Position numbers and translations under genes: made by a program. Positions 32,333 through 44,331 of a stretch of DNA of 64,000 nt are shown one piece after another; the first letter of the stretch is position 1, and each line of letters opens with the position of its first letter. The notes below the pieces were generated by a model, which did no database searches, was not told the DNA's origin, and saw only the letters and a list, made by a program, of their open reading frames with translations. The DNA comes from Mya arenaria (taxonomy: Eukaryota > Mollusca > Bivalvia > Myida > Myidae), in assembly GCF_026914265.1 (NCBI RefSeq), contig NC_069131.1, forward strand, positions 4,809,501-4,873,500. Reading direction: 5' to 3'.

Positions 32333-33960
32333 GTACGTATTTTGCCTTTCACAATCAGTAGAATGCATTTGATTGGGTATCATCCCAACAAATGTTTGAG
32401 GTATCGATTTGACTTATGATTTGAAATAAGATACAAACTATGTGAGCTTCAATTGTTCTAGCAAATCAAAGTTTTTCACTTATATCCTTTCGGTTATCAT
32501 TTCAGACAGCCGCGATTCCACTGTGGAGGAATATCTGACTGTTTCCAAGGAGGCACATACCCGACTTGTTGACGAAAACAAGCAGTCAATAAGAGATTTA
32601 CATGGCGAAATCATTGCTATGTATGGGCGAAGTAACCTACCCGATAACGAAAAGCCCAAACCACGAGATATCGACCATAAAGTCGACAAATGCGTAAGCA
32701 ATTATATATAACAATGCCTTTCATTTGGTTTGATTCAGTACTTCGTTAATATATTATAAGAGTTCGGACGTATGTAACAGTGGCTTTAATACGTTCAACA
32801 AAGTGCCTTTTAAATAAACTAATTATAATAACAATACGATCTTTTCACATTTTTAAATTAATGTGTTTTTCTTGAATGCACATGCTATTAAATGTTTATT
32901 TTAGATCGCTGATGCTATCCTTCAGGAAATTGCAGGCATTAAGGGTTTAGGCTACAGATTTGGGACCCTAAATTTCTATGCAAACAGTAACATTTTGAAC
33001 GAAGAAGAAAAGCAAAAACTTCTTCTTGATATCAATGCAAGCTTAGCAAGGTTAAATATTGATGTCGACAATTACGTTTTAAGGGTTGGGACACATTATG
33101 AAAGCTTTTCATCAAACTGCAAAGTAGGTAGCAAGGTGTTTGCAATAGAAGGCAGCTTTGGTACGCTTGGTGGGTTTGCTGAAAAAACTAGAGAGGGTAC
33201 TACAAATATGTGCGTTTTAACCGCGAACCATGTCGTTTCTAATGCAGAGAACAATGTTTTGAAAATGATCAGACCGCAAGGAAATTTAACCTTAGGAGAA
33301 ATATTGCCTCACCAGGATAGCCTGCAATTTTCTAATCCCATTGACATATGTGCAACAAAAGTAAATACTCAACTGTTGAAAATATGTGAGACAAAACAGA
33401 AAAATTCGGATGGGAATGAAAGCGAGAGTCAAGTTTTTGACTTTGCAACTGAACGAATAAGTGCACTTACAGGCGAACTTGTGTATATCTGGGGCGCCAC
33501 GTCGTCGCCTGGAAAAGGGAAAATAGCAATGCCCGAATATTTTGAAAGACATAGAAGACATCTAGTGGGAATTGAGGACGAAGACTCATCTGACGAGGAG
33601 GGAAATGCTGCGAGTGACAAAACAACATTTGCAACAAAAGGCGATAGCGGCGCCATCATCTGTAAAGACGATATAGATTCAGTTCATAACAAAGTTGTGG
33701 CAATTTCTATGCTGATAGGAGAACAAACGAACACACACAGACAAACTGTAACGCTGAAAGAAAGTAAAACATTCCAGCGACAGGTGTCTAAGAGTTCCAC
33801 TGGAAGTCAATCAAGTGCATCAGCTGAATTTCAAGCCGAGAATCAAGTCCCTAGGGTTGATTCAACAACGGCAGGTAAAAGAGTATATCTATCATTCCAA
33901 CTCCAAGCAGGCCTTCAGCAACTTAATCAAGTTCATGAGAGCGAATTCAAGTTATGTTAA
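31645..33960 (+). CDS. Gene B: predicted intracellular trypsin-like protein, 643 aa
   Basis: Paralogue of gene A with the same three coding exons and intron phases (1, 0). The N-terminus PPEAYPRYKQICQHVQRLN and ITKCGVRDD match gene A SAYPRYRYAGK and LQKCGIRDD. The C-terminal domain has GTLGGFAEK, CVLTANHVV (His401), NPIDICATK (Asp439), LVYIWGAT and KGDSGAIIC (Ser540): a chymotrypsin-like triad with a better TANHV box than gene A. It has an extra Ser/Gln-rich insert (about residues 575-605) before the last strand, and an acidic DEDSSDEEG loop before the Ser box. No signal peptide. Both copies end in (F)xLC. Function unknown; an intracellular protease or protease-derived sensor is inferred. Confidence 0.8.
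32506..32693 (+). CDS. Gene B exon 3
   Basis: Residues 230-292: VEEYLTVSKEAHTRLVDENK and MYGRSNLPDNEKPKPRD. Acceptor ATTTCAG, donor GTAAGC, phase 0. Confidence 0.82.
32905..33960 (+). CDS. Gene B exon 4 (protease domain)
   Basis: Residues 293-643 in one exon, acceptor TTATTTTAG. It begins IADAILQEIAGIKGLGYRFG, aligning with gene A GCGYRLGSFN. Confidence 0.83.
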   Translation: MADAILQEIAGIKGLGYRFGTLNFYANSNILNEEEKQKLLLDINASLARLNIDVDNYVLRVGTHYESFSSNCKVGSKVFAIEGSFGTLGGFAEKTREGTTNMCVLTANHVVSNAENNVLKMIRPQGNLTLGEILPHQDSLQFSNPIDICATKVNTQLLKICETKQKNSDGNESESQVFDFATERISALTGELVYIWGATSSPGKGKIAMPEYFERHRRHLVGIEDEDSSDEEGNAASDKTTFATKGDSGAIICKDDIDSVHNKVVAISMLIGEQTNTHRQTVTLKESKTFQRQVSKSSTGSQSSASAEFQAENQVPRVDSTTAGKRVYLSFQLQAGLQQLNQVHESEFKLC

Positions 33961-34013
33961 CAATAGTTCGACATCATAATTTGTCAGAATTCAACGGTTT
34001 CGATAGTGAAACA

Positions 34014-34019
34014 AATAAA
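34014..34019 (+). terminator. Poly(A) signal of gene B
   Basis: AATAAA 54 bp after the stop codon. Confidence 0.6.
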
Positions 34020-36089
34020 GACTTACCGCTTTAACATCGACATAAAGCACACGTTACAATATTTATGAAGACAACTTGGCTAAGATAAAATAATGGTTAT
34101 TGCTTTGGACAATCATTATTTATATAAGATTCGCAGGTGCAGGCCAATCAAGATGCTCTACGAAATAACTTCTTGCAAATAAGTGAATCACGCTGAAAAA
34201 AATGCCGACGCCATTCGTTTGCCTATTTACCGTCAATCGGCGTACACTTTATCTACGCAAGCGACGTTCAACTGACATGAAGAAGTGATGTTCCGGTATT
34301 CGGAGGATAACCGGCCTGATAAAGCCCTTCATGTGTTTGATTAATTGTATTAAAAACATTAAATATACAGTTGTGTAAAAATATCAAATTAGTGAAGATT
34401 TTATTAATTGTACTATTATATTTCACACATTCATCTTGTAAAGTATTCATCATTTAAATCATAATTATGTTAGGTAAGATTGTTTTGTTTGATAATTTTT
34501 CTTGGAACGTACATTTGCAATGATTGCTTTTCAAATCCGCTCGAGTTTCGTGTTCTCTAATAGTCATGAGTTCTGAGAAAAAGAGAGTCCAAGACATAAT
34601 TTGTTTGTACACAATAGTTTAAAATTGTTCATATTTCTGGTTAACATATAAAACTGAAGAGGTCTTCAGATTTTGTTCTACAATAGATCTCGGCAGCACG
34701 GTAAAATAAATCACTGGTAACATGAACAAGTGAATATTTTACAAAATGTTATACCTTTAATAGGAAATGGCAACAAATAGAAAATAAAGTTTTTAATAGC
34801 AGTTCACTCTTACATACTAGTATGCTTTCAGGCTGGTGTATCTTTATATCTGAAATATACACATACTACTGTCATTTATAATACGAATCTTCTTTTAAGC
34901 TAGTAATATTTAATTTTACCTTACTTCTAAAAGCACCTTTCCTCTATCTTGTTACACATAATTTATCCAATCTCTTTATTATTTGTTTGTTTATAATAAG
35001 TCCGAAATATCAACCTGTTTTGATCAATTAACTGTTGTTTAATGAACTGATTCAAATGTTTCAAATTAACGCTTTGTTTTGTATAACATAGAATGTTGTG
35101 TACTTGGTTGTATAAATGTCAATTCGGGCAACACAAACATTAACCAGGCCCAAACTTCTCGAATCATCTCAAATCTTTTATAACAGGATAAAGCTATTTC
35201 TGTTTTTGAATAATGCGTGTAATATGTTTATTCTGGAGACAATAAACTTATTTGTATTTAGAAATATCAAGATAAAGTAGGAAATGGAGATGAAATAATA
35301 AAATAAGCTACTGAAGAGTGTAATGGGTAAGAACTTTCGAGAAATTTGGGTATCACATTAAAACTCGAAATATACGAGTTCCAGAAGATTTCTGCCTTTT
35401 TGTCATTTTACACTGCTATTATTCCGTCCTTTGAGGTTGATTAATACTACGAATATGTTTGAATGATATAACAAACAGATGTCATTAAACGAAGATATCG
35501 CTTGGTTTTATTTTGGGTTTCATTTTAATACAAGTGTACAATGATTCATGCGTAATTGAATTTTGTACTGAATTCTACCCCATACCAGTGTACGAAATAC
35601 GAATCTGAACATAATTGAACTATTATATGAGCAAGCTTAAAGCAAATTTAGACCGTTTTCTTGATATAATATTGATTTGATAAAATTGCCTTTGATCGAC
35701 ACAATGCAATCATCAGGCTTAACAGATCATTCAAAAATAAAGGTTGTCACTTTAAGAGCGTTAATATTCAATTTAAAGCTGATACACTACTCAAGCAGTA
35801 AATGACTTCCAATGAACAAAACATATATATTTCAATAGGTTATTCAATTTTATTTCGTATTGGATCGGTGACAGATCATTTGTTCCGGGTTTCTATAGGG
35901 TCTCTTATTACGTTATAGTAGTAGTACCAACCGCTTGCGTACCGAGTATACCCTGGGAGTAGAATTAAAGAAATCATAATTATGTTAAATCACACGACAG
36001 TCTGAATATGATAACAATGACTTGATCAATATCAATGCGCGCTTATTGATTTACAGAGGTGCGGTATCGAGTGAATACAGGTGTACCTT

Positions 36090-36450
36090 CACGAATATCG
36101 TCATAACTTATAAATATGGCATTTTTACAATTTATACAGCGATACAAAGCTGAAGAAATTACCTTCCGTATGATATAAAATAAAACACTATCAAAACAAA
36201 CAATGGCATTGAAACAGCGAGTTAAAAAGCCGTTGAATGAAAATCGTCAATATTTGACAGCCAGTTCAAGTTTAAAAATTGGAGTGATCTTCCGAAAATC
36301 GTCATAACTTAATGACTAAAATTGTTACTAATGCAATTGTTACACCCATTTAAAGTAAGAATCATTATCTTTCATATGATATAGATTATATCGTAACAAA
36401 AAAGAGGCAGTGAAGCAGCGAGTTAAAAACAAAATGTTCAGTGTTAATCG
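36090..36450. repeat. Degenerate tandem duplication, about 200-bp unit
   Basis: ATCGTCATAACTTA at about 36100 and 36298, then TGATATA and CAGCGAGTTAAAAA at about 36215 and 36417, in the same order. A weaker third start (AAGATATAACTTAGA) lies near 36785. Confidence 0.5.
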
Positions 36451-37504
36451 GCAACAATGGACCGATTACAGTGCCGGTGCAGGTTAATAAAAAAGTAGCA
36501 TTTTGTTTAATTATCTTCATTACATTCAAACCGATGTGAAGAGAATTCTCTGCCGAAAATTTGAAAATTGAATCCGAAAATTATATTTTATATAATTCTT
36601 TTGCGCGTTCAAAGTATATGGAAAACAAAAAAATGGTATCTACGGACTGCATTCAAAATCGATAGGCGTTATTAAGAAATTGATTGAAAGTTAAGACACT
36701 TTTTTTTCGTGTGTATTAACTATAAATAGTGTAACTAGTTTCTTAATTTTACATACAGCGAGCTATAAAAAGTCGGTTCACGAATAAAGATATAACTTAG
36801 ATGGAAAACTCGGACGGTGTTGTTTGTAAAACACGTCTATTGTATCCATTGTTTGCATGATCTCTTCTCAAAACATGAATGATTTGAAAGATAAAGAATT
36901 TTGCTTTCGTTTGGATAAATGTTGAATTTGAAGGTTTTGTTTTCAAAACTTATCCTTAACTCTGGGTTACTATTGTGCCGAACAAAAATACAACAGATTA
37001 GTATTCGCATCTTTTTGTAAAAGAGGACTCAAATCTACTTAAACATAAAATCAGACATAATTACTCGAAGCTGAGAACATGAATAATTATCTTTTTCCCT
37101 GCTCGTATGAAAAAAGAAGAAATTTAACTAAACTTATCGATTATCATTTTAAAAAATGATTGAATCTGATTGAAAATTAATTGTAGTCGCTTAAATGTCC
37201 CACCAGCTTCCCGTGCTTATATTCTTCTTGGAATGATTATGAAGATTCACAGAGTATTTATGTTTTCTTTTCGGAAGAACAGCTTAATATAAATCCAGCA
37301 ATGACAAAACAATCCATGAATAAAATATATCATAATATATGTAAAGTAATCAATGATTCCATATATCAAGCGCAATTCTTGGAACCTTTTCATGTAATGA
37401 TGCTGGAATATTTATGAACAGAATATAATAAAAAACTACATGGTACAGCTCAGAAAGATAATAATTGCCATTGAAATGTCACTCTTACTTCAATGTCTCT
37501 AGGA

Positions 37505-37685
37505 GTTTGTGAGTTTGGTTTGTGGTCACCAAGCCGGACAAGTGGGTTTTCTCCGGGTTCTCCGGTTTCCCCCACAACACAAGACCACTATCTCGCGTAA
37601 AATCGTGCCAACGAGAGTGATTTATATAATGTTGTAATAACTTGTTTCACAATCGTTGTAAAATAAATATGTTTAAACTAAACTA
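37505..37685 (+). repeat. Dispersed repeat, probable LINE/SINE 3' tail
   Basis: GTGGGTTTTCTCCGGGTTCT and TTTCCCCCACAACACAAGAC, then TCGTGCCAACGAG, ending in AAAATAAAT. I recall this block as widely repeated in bivalve genomes; the family is not named with confidence. Confidence 0.4.
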
Positions 37686-39683
37686 ATGTCTCTAGGAAAA
37701 ACGAAACGAGCGTGGACGAAATCACTAGGAAAATGTATAACATTGCTTGACCAGAAAGAAAAATCGAAAAACAATTACAGTAACGTTATGTCTGTGAGTT
37801 ATATAAAGATGGTCACCGAAGTAATGGTTCCCCATTTTGCCAAGTTGTTTTTAAAATCAGTTCATTGAAGATGGTAAAACCTTTCATACCAACAAGCGAA
37901 ATGTTCTTTGGAAATTTTGCTTCCGGTTTGACCAAATATATTCGGATAATTGTATTGGTTAATTGTATGGGTTAATAGTGGTATAATGTTACTATATTAT
38001 CACATATATTGGTTGAGATATATACCTCAACATTTTATCATTTAAATATTGCCACAGATATGTATTATAACACATGAAATGAAATACATATGTCATTACA
38101 CCATCCAGGCAGCAATCATCCGATGCCTATTTTGACAATGAATAAATGGCAAACTTCAAGTCACAAATTTAGCAATATTTTTACTTATGAAATTATTTTT
38201 AAAAGAATGCATCAACATTTATTAGCATGCTACTTACAAAATGATGTCAAAACTATGATGAAAGTATATTAATATACATAAACAATTTGAATGAAAATAT
38301 AATGTCACCAGTGTGGCGCAGAGTTTTTAGAAAAGTTTCACAATTTCCAAAAACAACCACATTTCAAATCATAATTGACTGTTCATATTTAGATAAAATT
38401 TGATAAAAAGTGTACAATAATGTCAAGCTTTGTCATATTTATACAATAACTCAGATAAGTTGCACATATTTATATTCGAATGTGGAAGGATATACAATAT
38501 ACAATCAACCTTTAAAATTTAAGCAAAGCCGATATTTTGAAGAAGACGAAGACTTACATTGTCTTAAAATATGTTTACAAACCTAGAAAAACTCAAAAGT
38601 TCTATGAAAAAATAAACACAAATACTTACAGTATATACAGTTGATGTTTTTTTCAGTGTACTAAAACATAATATGCGAAATCTTTGGCGAAATCATGAAC
38701 ATTTTCACGGCATATTTTGTTATTAGCACGATTCGTTAATGGAGGGTAATGTGCAATGCGCATGTGCGGAACAGCATTTTCAGCCATAACGGCTTGTTTT
38801 TAATCCCTTTGTTTTTGGTCCCACGTATGCCGTAATTTTAGAAGGGTTTCATAAGATGGTCATCCAACAGGGTGATTTGAGCGATTGGATAGACAAAATA
38901 AAGAAAATTGAACAAGTAATATGTTGTTTCGCGTCCTTTTATCAATCACGTTTTGTTTCACTGTTTTATTTGATTTTCTCGGCATCATTTTCCTCGACAG
39001 GCATGATTTTGTTGATCCACGATAATGATCCCGTGATCCGGAAACAATCGTTTGCCTAACCTATTTTTCGACGTATGTTTTGTTGATCACATAACTACTA
39101 AATTAAACGCTTAATACGTGTTGCAAGTGAATGCACTTGATTGCTGAATACATGCACGTATTTATTCGAGGGTGTATCTAATCGATGTACGTTTATCAAA
39201 TAATAGATAATACACATCTTGCATGGTCTTGTCGTGTGAACATTTCTGAATGAATCATCAAATTTCAATTATATTATTTTTTATAAGGCCACAACAAATT
39301 GATCATTTGTTCGTCGGATTTGCCGCACCTAAAATTCGGAAAACGAAAAAAAATTAAAAACTTCTAAGCTTTACATTCTTCGCGAGCAAAATTTCCTCGT
39401 GTCAGGACAAAATCAGGTCCGGGTAACCGCAAAACAGCCTATTTGTTGACAGTCATTTTTGTCGGGAATATTTTGCAGGACGCACCGTTGTTATTTATTT
39501 CCGGTATTAATTTTCAGGTTACTGTCAGTTTTAAAATACACGTTTAAATGAAAATCAGTGTCATAGTCAGTGGATTATAGTCTTCAGCAAACAACAACAT
39601 TTTCACGGCGTCGAAGGCAAGAATTATTTATGTGTGTTTTAAGTAATTCAATGTTTTGTACTCAAAATTTAGTGTTAAATAAT

Positions 39684-39939
39684 AAAGTGTTTAGTGCGTC
39701 TGCCGGCTCTACTAGTCCTAAATACCCTTGATTACTACGTAGGACCCCTTCAAACCACACCAAAACACTCTCATTTTCTCTATGAACACAGAACACTTTT
39801 TTCAACGTCTTGTGTCTTCGCGGGCTGCATCCAAAAAGAGCGCATGCGCAGTCTTTCGATCGCACCGTAAGGCTCTACAAAACGCCTCCTCATAGTCGGC
39901 CGGGTTACATACAACTAAGTGACAAGCGTCGTCACAACA
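39684..39939 (-). repeat. 3' LTR of gypsy element
   Basis: 256 bp. Target duplication ATAAT at 39679-39683 and 52391-52395. Confidence 0.95.
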
Positions 39940-39950
39940 CTCCCCCCAAC
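39940..39950 (-). other. Polypurine tract of gypsy element
   Basis: The minus strand reads GTTGGGGGGAG directly before the 3' LTR. Confidence 0.75.
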
Positions 39951-40545
39951 TTTATAAATTAAAGTCTGGGTACAAAGGGTTAACCTGCCTAAATGTAACC
40001 TCCCTTTAACCTGTTGCCGACAAGTTGCACCTTTGACCAAAATTGAACTAAAGCTTAGACTAACCACCTTAATGGACCATAACCGTGATAACCCCTTAAC
40101 TGATGATAAACTATGGTAACCCCTTACCTTAACCGTTCTATACCCTGACCCCTAACAATGTTTTTGAGATGTACAGTGGGACTAAAAATTGAAAGAGATA
40201 AATTCTTGTATTGGTCAGCCTTCAGCTTTAGTATTAGTTTGTTTTGTTTTTTTGCAGTAAAAAATACTACTTCTGTTTCAATGGTAAATAATACCATTTC
40301 CTGGTGAAAATGGAACATTTATTATTTTATTTCCCCCAAAACAGAGAACTGGTAAAAAATATCATATTTCTCTTTCCCCTTTTCCCCAAAAATAGAGAAC
40401 GGGTAAAAATACCATATTTCTCTTTCCCCTTTAATTTATTCTCGTTACAAAAGTTACTTTCATATATATATATATATAACTGAGAACTGGTAAAAAATAC
40501 CAAATTTCTCTTTCAGCTTTGTTCCATTCACCCCCCCCCCTGCCT
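39951..40545 (-). other. 3' non-coding part of gypsy element with tandem repeats
   Basis: Three to four copies of a block containing GAACTGGTAAAAAATACCA, then TTTCTCTTTCCCC (40320-40525), and short runs of a TTAACC-type motif at 39980-40140. Confidence 0.6.
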
Positions 40546-41700
40546 CTAGTCCTCCCCTCGAAACAGACTCCTTTCATTTTCCGCTGTAGCCTGGAGTAGT
40601 TCCGCCGCTGGCATTCCATATATATGGCTCACAATCTTTGCGGTACGGTACAGCTGATTTGGAGCCGAGATCCTTTCTCCTTCGGGTGGAAAGTATGGGG
40701 CATCCGTCTCCAACAACATGGAAGTCAGCGGGACTTTCTTCATGGCTTGTTTCTGGTCTTCGTTGAAACTTTTGGCCATCGCTGTGAAACCACAATACAG
40801 GTGGGTGAATGCATGTTGCAACTTTTCGAGGACGTAACTGTCTCCAGTAAAGCAGTGGGGATACACTGTGTGGTCCTTGTTCAGTTATTTCTTGGCATAG
40901 TGCAGCAATACCAGATACGCCTCCGTCCCGTCATCATTCTGCATTCCCCTACAGTGGAAAATAACGGTCTGTTTCTCTTGTGCTAGTGGCAAAATGACGT
41001 CCAGCAGCTCTAATTGATGGTGGCAATGATGCGGCCTCTCCAAATGGTCCACACCAATCTCTCCCAGCGCAACAACCCTTTTCTGGCGCAGAAGAACTTC
41101 CAAACTTTTGAGATCTGACGACTCTCGTGCATATTGGTGGTTGCTGGCGTGCTTTGGGTGGATCCCTACCGCCACTGCCAAACTCCCGGGAAGATCCTGA
41201 AGTTGTCTGTTTGTTGGCCACGTCTTCGGATCACAGAAGCTTGCACAAGATCCGATGAGGTCTATTTCCATGTCGGGCAATACTTCTGCTTTAGACCAGA
41301 TGGCCTCCAAGGTGGCACAATTTGGTAGACTCAACTTGGTCTTCAACCTGTCCAGATGAAAGTGTGCATCATAGGCAATTGGCAGGGGATCCCTCATCAA
41401 ATCTGCTGGCCCGTCAAAAATGGTTCTCAGATAAGTCTGCTGTTCCTGATTGAACGTCGCCAAGATTAGCATCAATGCTTTATAATGAAGTACCGCCCCA
41501 ATAGAATTGAGTGGGCACACTGTAAACTTGGCGGGAATCGAATGTCCAACATATCGGCAAAAAGCCTCCATATGCAACTTTAATCTGTCTGAAACAGAGA
41601 CATTATCCGCAAACTCTAACACTCTCTGCATCCGGAGACACTCGGCCAACTCATCCAAAGTCCCTGGCCTCCCAAGCATCCAGGTCGTCATAATAACCAA
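40546..41700 (-). pseudogene. TatD-type metal-dependent nuclease region of gypsy element
   Basis: TatD-family blocks in order: AYDAHFHLDRL (metal HxH), VAVGIHPKHA, VVALGEIGVDH (metal Glu), TVIFHCRG (His), YPHCFTGDS (His) and LLETDAPYFPP (Asp). An unrelated stretch of about 130 residues precedes them. TatD enzymes are Mg-dependent exonucleases in DNA repair and nucleic-acid turnover. All metal-ligand motifs are recognisable. Captured host or bacterial-like gene, at the 3' end of the element. Fossil. Confidence 0.82.
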
Positions 41701-42737
41701 CGCCCGCTTTCTTCTTTCAAGAACCTCCTCGTCATCGGGGGGGGGGGGGGGGGGGGCAGGCGCTCATCAAAAATGCCTGGGACATGTTCCCGGAAGGCAT
41801 GAACTTTTGGATACCTTGTATTACCTCCACAGCCTGGTATGATACAGGTGCGACTTCTTTTATATCCGTAATGCAAGGCCACATTCTCCATTGCTCCTCC
41901 AGATGCTAAAGTGTCCTGGTTGAGTGGAACCAGATCAGGTTTACTTTCTGACTTATCACTAGAGAAAGAAACTCCCTTTGATATGGTCAGACGTCCACTC
42001 CCTCCAGCCTCTTCAGAGTAAAAAACTCTTCTCTTCTCTGGGTTGTAAGAGCAAGAAGCTCTCTTCAACCGTTTCCTGTCTCCTGCACCGGGCTGATGTT
42101 GATATTCTGAAGTGGATGGTTGCTGTTCATCCCTACTTGTCTTCCGGCTCCTTTGTTCAGGCAGTTGAGCCTTGGCAGGGGAAATCCTTATTACTGCAGG
42201 GGGTACCACAATCTTTACGGGGGATTTTCTTGGTGATCCACCCTTTTCCCCTTCCGGAGTATTTAGTAGAGATGAATGTGCAGACAAGTCCAATTCAAAC
42301 TCCACCTCCATTTCTTCACACTCAGCCCCTTTTCCGGCATCGCTGACCACTATTTCAATCTGGGGGTCAATTTCCAGTCTGAAATCTTTTGTTTGCTTCA
42401 GCGGCTCATAGATCTGTTCCTTGGTCACTTTGATGGGTGGAAGTTTGTGGATATTGTTTACTATCCACTCCCTGTCCACGACTTCCAGGATGTTCAGTTC
42501 ATTGTCCACTCTTTTACAGAAATTCAACCCCTTCCCTTTTCCTCGTCCCGTACTACGAGCCAGATCACATGTCGCCTTTATCAAGCTTTTCAGAAGATCT
42601 TGGTCCGCTTCCTTGCAGAGTGCCAAGCTGAGATGTGACACCAATTTGTCTGCAGGCTCATAGTAGCGGCCTTTCTCAAGAAGGTCTTTCACCTCCCAAA
42701 CGATCTTGCTGTCAGCCATCCTTAAACAAATAGACAA
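41688..42737 (-). pseudogene. Extra region X of gypsy element: unknown protein with Cys/His motif
   Basis: About 350 codons starting MADSKIVWEVKDLLEKGRYY. Acidic and Ser/Pro-rich middle (SPAKAQLPEQRSRK, KRLKRASC). The C-terminal CIIPGCGGNTRYPKVHAF..H (C-x4-C..H-x4-H) may be a small zinc finger. Ends in a proline run, the source of the 20-G tract at 41737-41756. Not a recognised retroelement protein. It sits 3' of integrase, where envelope genes lie in some gypsy lineages, but I see no signal peptide or membrane helix. Fossil. Confidence 0.65.
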
Positions 42738-42742
42738 AAAAT

Positions 42743-44331
42743 ATATATTCCTTATTTCCTCCTATAAGAAGAGCATACATGTACATTATATGTAAATAGT
42801 GAGCAATAATTACAATCAAATATATCTAACTATATATAAATATATATACACATACTTAAATCGATTCTAAGATACAGGCTATATAAAATAAAGTCTATAT
42901 TGCAAATAGATTATAAACAGTACTGCAGTTAATTAGTGTTACAAGTCATGTACTCAATTAAATGTGTTTAGTAAGCATTCATCTTATACAGTGTTCGAAG
43001 TATATACTTGAAACAACATAGACGGGCGTGATCATCTAAGTCAATGACAACCAAACCATTGAACAACGAGATGACCTGATCTTCAGGTTCAAATGCACAA
43101 AACTGTGTGAATCGACAATTACCTAACACTTTTGCCAAATATAACCATAAACATGTGCGTATTTTTATATGACATTGGCAAAAAAGTATAACATGTAATG
43201 CAAATGATGAGTAGACAAGACCGCACCCCGAACATATCCTATCATAGCGTCGCTCGAAGTGTTTGCACATTAAGTCATAGGCTCTTGAGCAACACCCATT
43301 ATATGACGGATTTAGCGAGCTGAAATGCCAAAAGTTGCATATGTCGTATGTGTTATGTACTTGACTAAATAGAACCAAGTCTTTGTCTGTTGATAAACGC
43401 TTCTTCCATTCGTCCTCTATCGTAGTTTGTATGGCGACTTTAACAGTTCGTTTCCACGCATTCGCATTGGGGAAATGTCCGGATTGGATGTAAGTGTTTA
43501 TAAGTTGTGTCAGGTTATATTTGCCCAATATCGACAATATATCGGGTATGAAGCCTGTTGCTTTCATCGGGAACATTTTGCAGGAAAGCAGTCTGTTTAC
43601 GAATATTTGTTTGACTGTGTCGTTTTCATCGAGGCGGCATAATTGGCCAAGCAGTAGTAATTTGCGCTTATCAATGAGATTCATAATGGGGTACACTTTT
43701 AATGTGCTGAATACTACATCCGTTCTGGCGTGTTTAGGAGCCGACTGTATCATCTTTATACATTGACGATGAAGTGTCTCTAGGGGAAGTAACTGTGTCA
43801 CGGTGACTTCTGACCAGAGTTCAGTCCCATAAAGTGCACGGGACAATACGACTGATTCATATATCCGTTTGTTAGTCAAAGGATTCAGTGTGTTTTGGCC
43901 TCGACATGCGACGGAGCTGTAAAACGTTTTACGAAGTTTATCGCAGCTGTCTGATATATTAGTATTTAATGAAAGATGCTGTTCGCAAGGTATTCCAAGA
44001 TGCGTATATATCTTATCTTCTTCAATGCAACTATTGCAGAGCTTCCACTGTCTGTTACGTTCATGTGGCTTATCATTGAAAACTACAACTTTACATTTGG
44101 AGTTATTGTAGTAATATTGCTCTTCACATGAGTTTATATAACACATTTCAATAAGTTTGTCAAGGCCGGATTTGGTATAAGAGAGGACCACCATGTCGTC
44201 TGCTGAAGTTGGACACCCACATTTTATGTTGTAAATACTAAAACAGTTTTCGCTTTTCTCTATTTTGTTCATAAGGTCATTGATGAATAGCAGATACATA
44301 ATCGGGCTACTGCATTGGCCCTGGCGGGTCC
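42743..44331 (-). mobile_element. 5'-truncated LINE inside the gypsy element
   Basis: Open frame 44299-42968 (443 codons) covers the middle and end of a LINE ORF2. It contains MYLLFINDLMNK, then TSADDMVVLSYTKSGLDKL (the A-D-D catalytic box), a thumb and connector (LYGTELWSEVTV), and a Cys-rich C-terminus (CSGCGLVYSSFALHVILFC). The endonuclease and the N-terminal half of RT are missing. The 3' region (about 42743-42967) is AT-rich non-coding sequence. Group uncertain (Jockey/CR1-like). Confidence 0.75.

Larger units (their letters stand above)
34020..39683. other. 5.7 kb without recognised genes
   Basis: AT-rich. Two repeats inside are listed separately (36090-36450 and 37505-37685). No coding region is supported. 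Confidence 0.45.
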
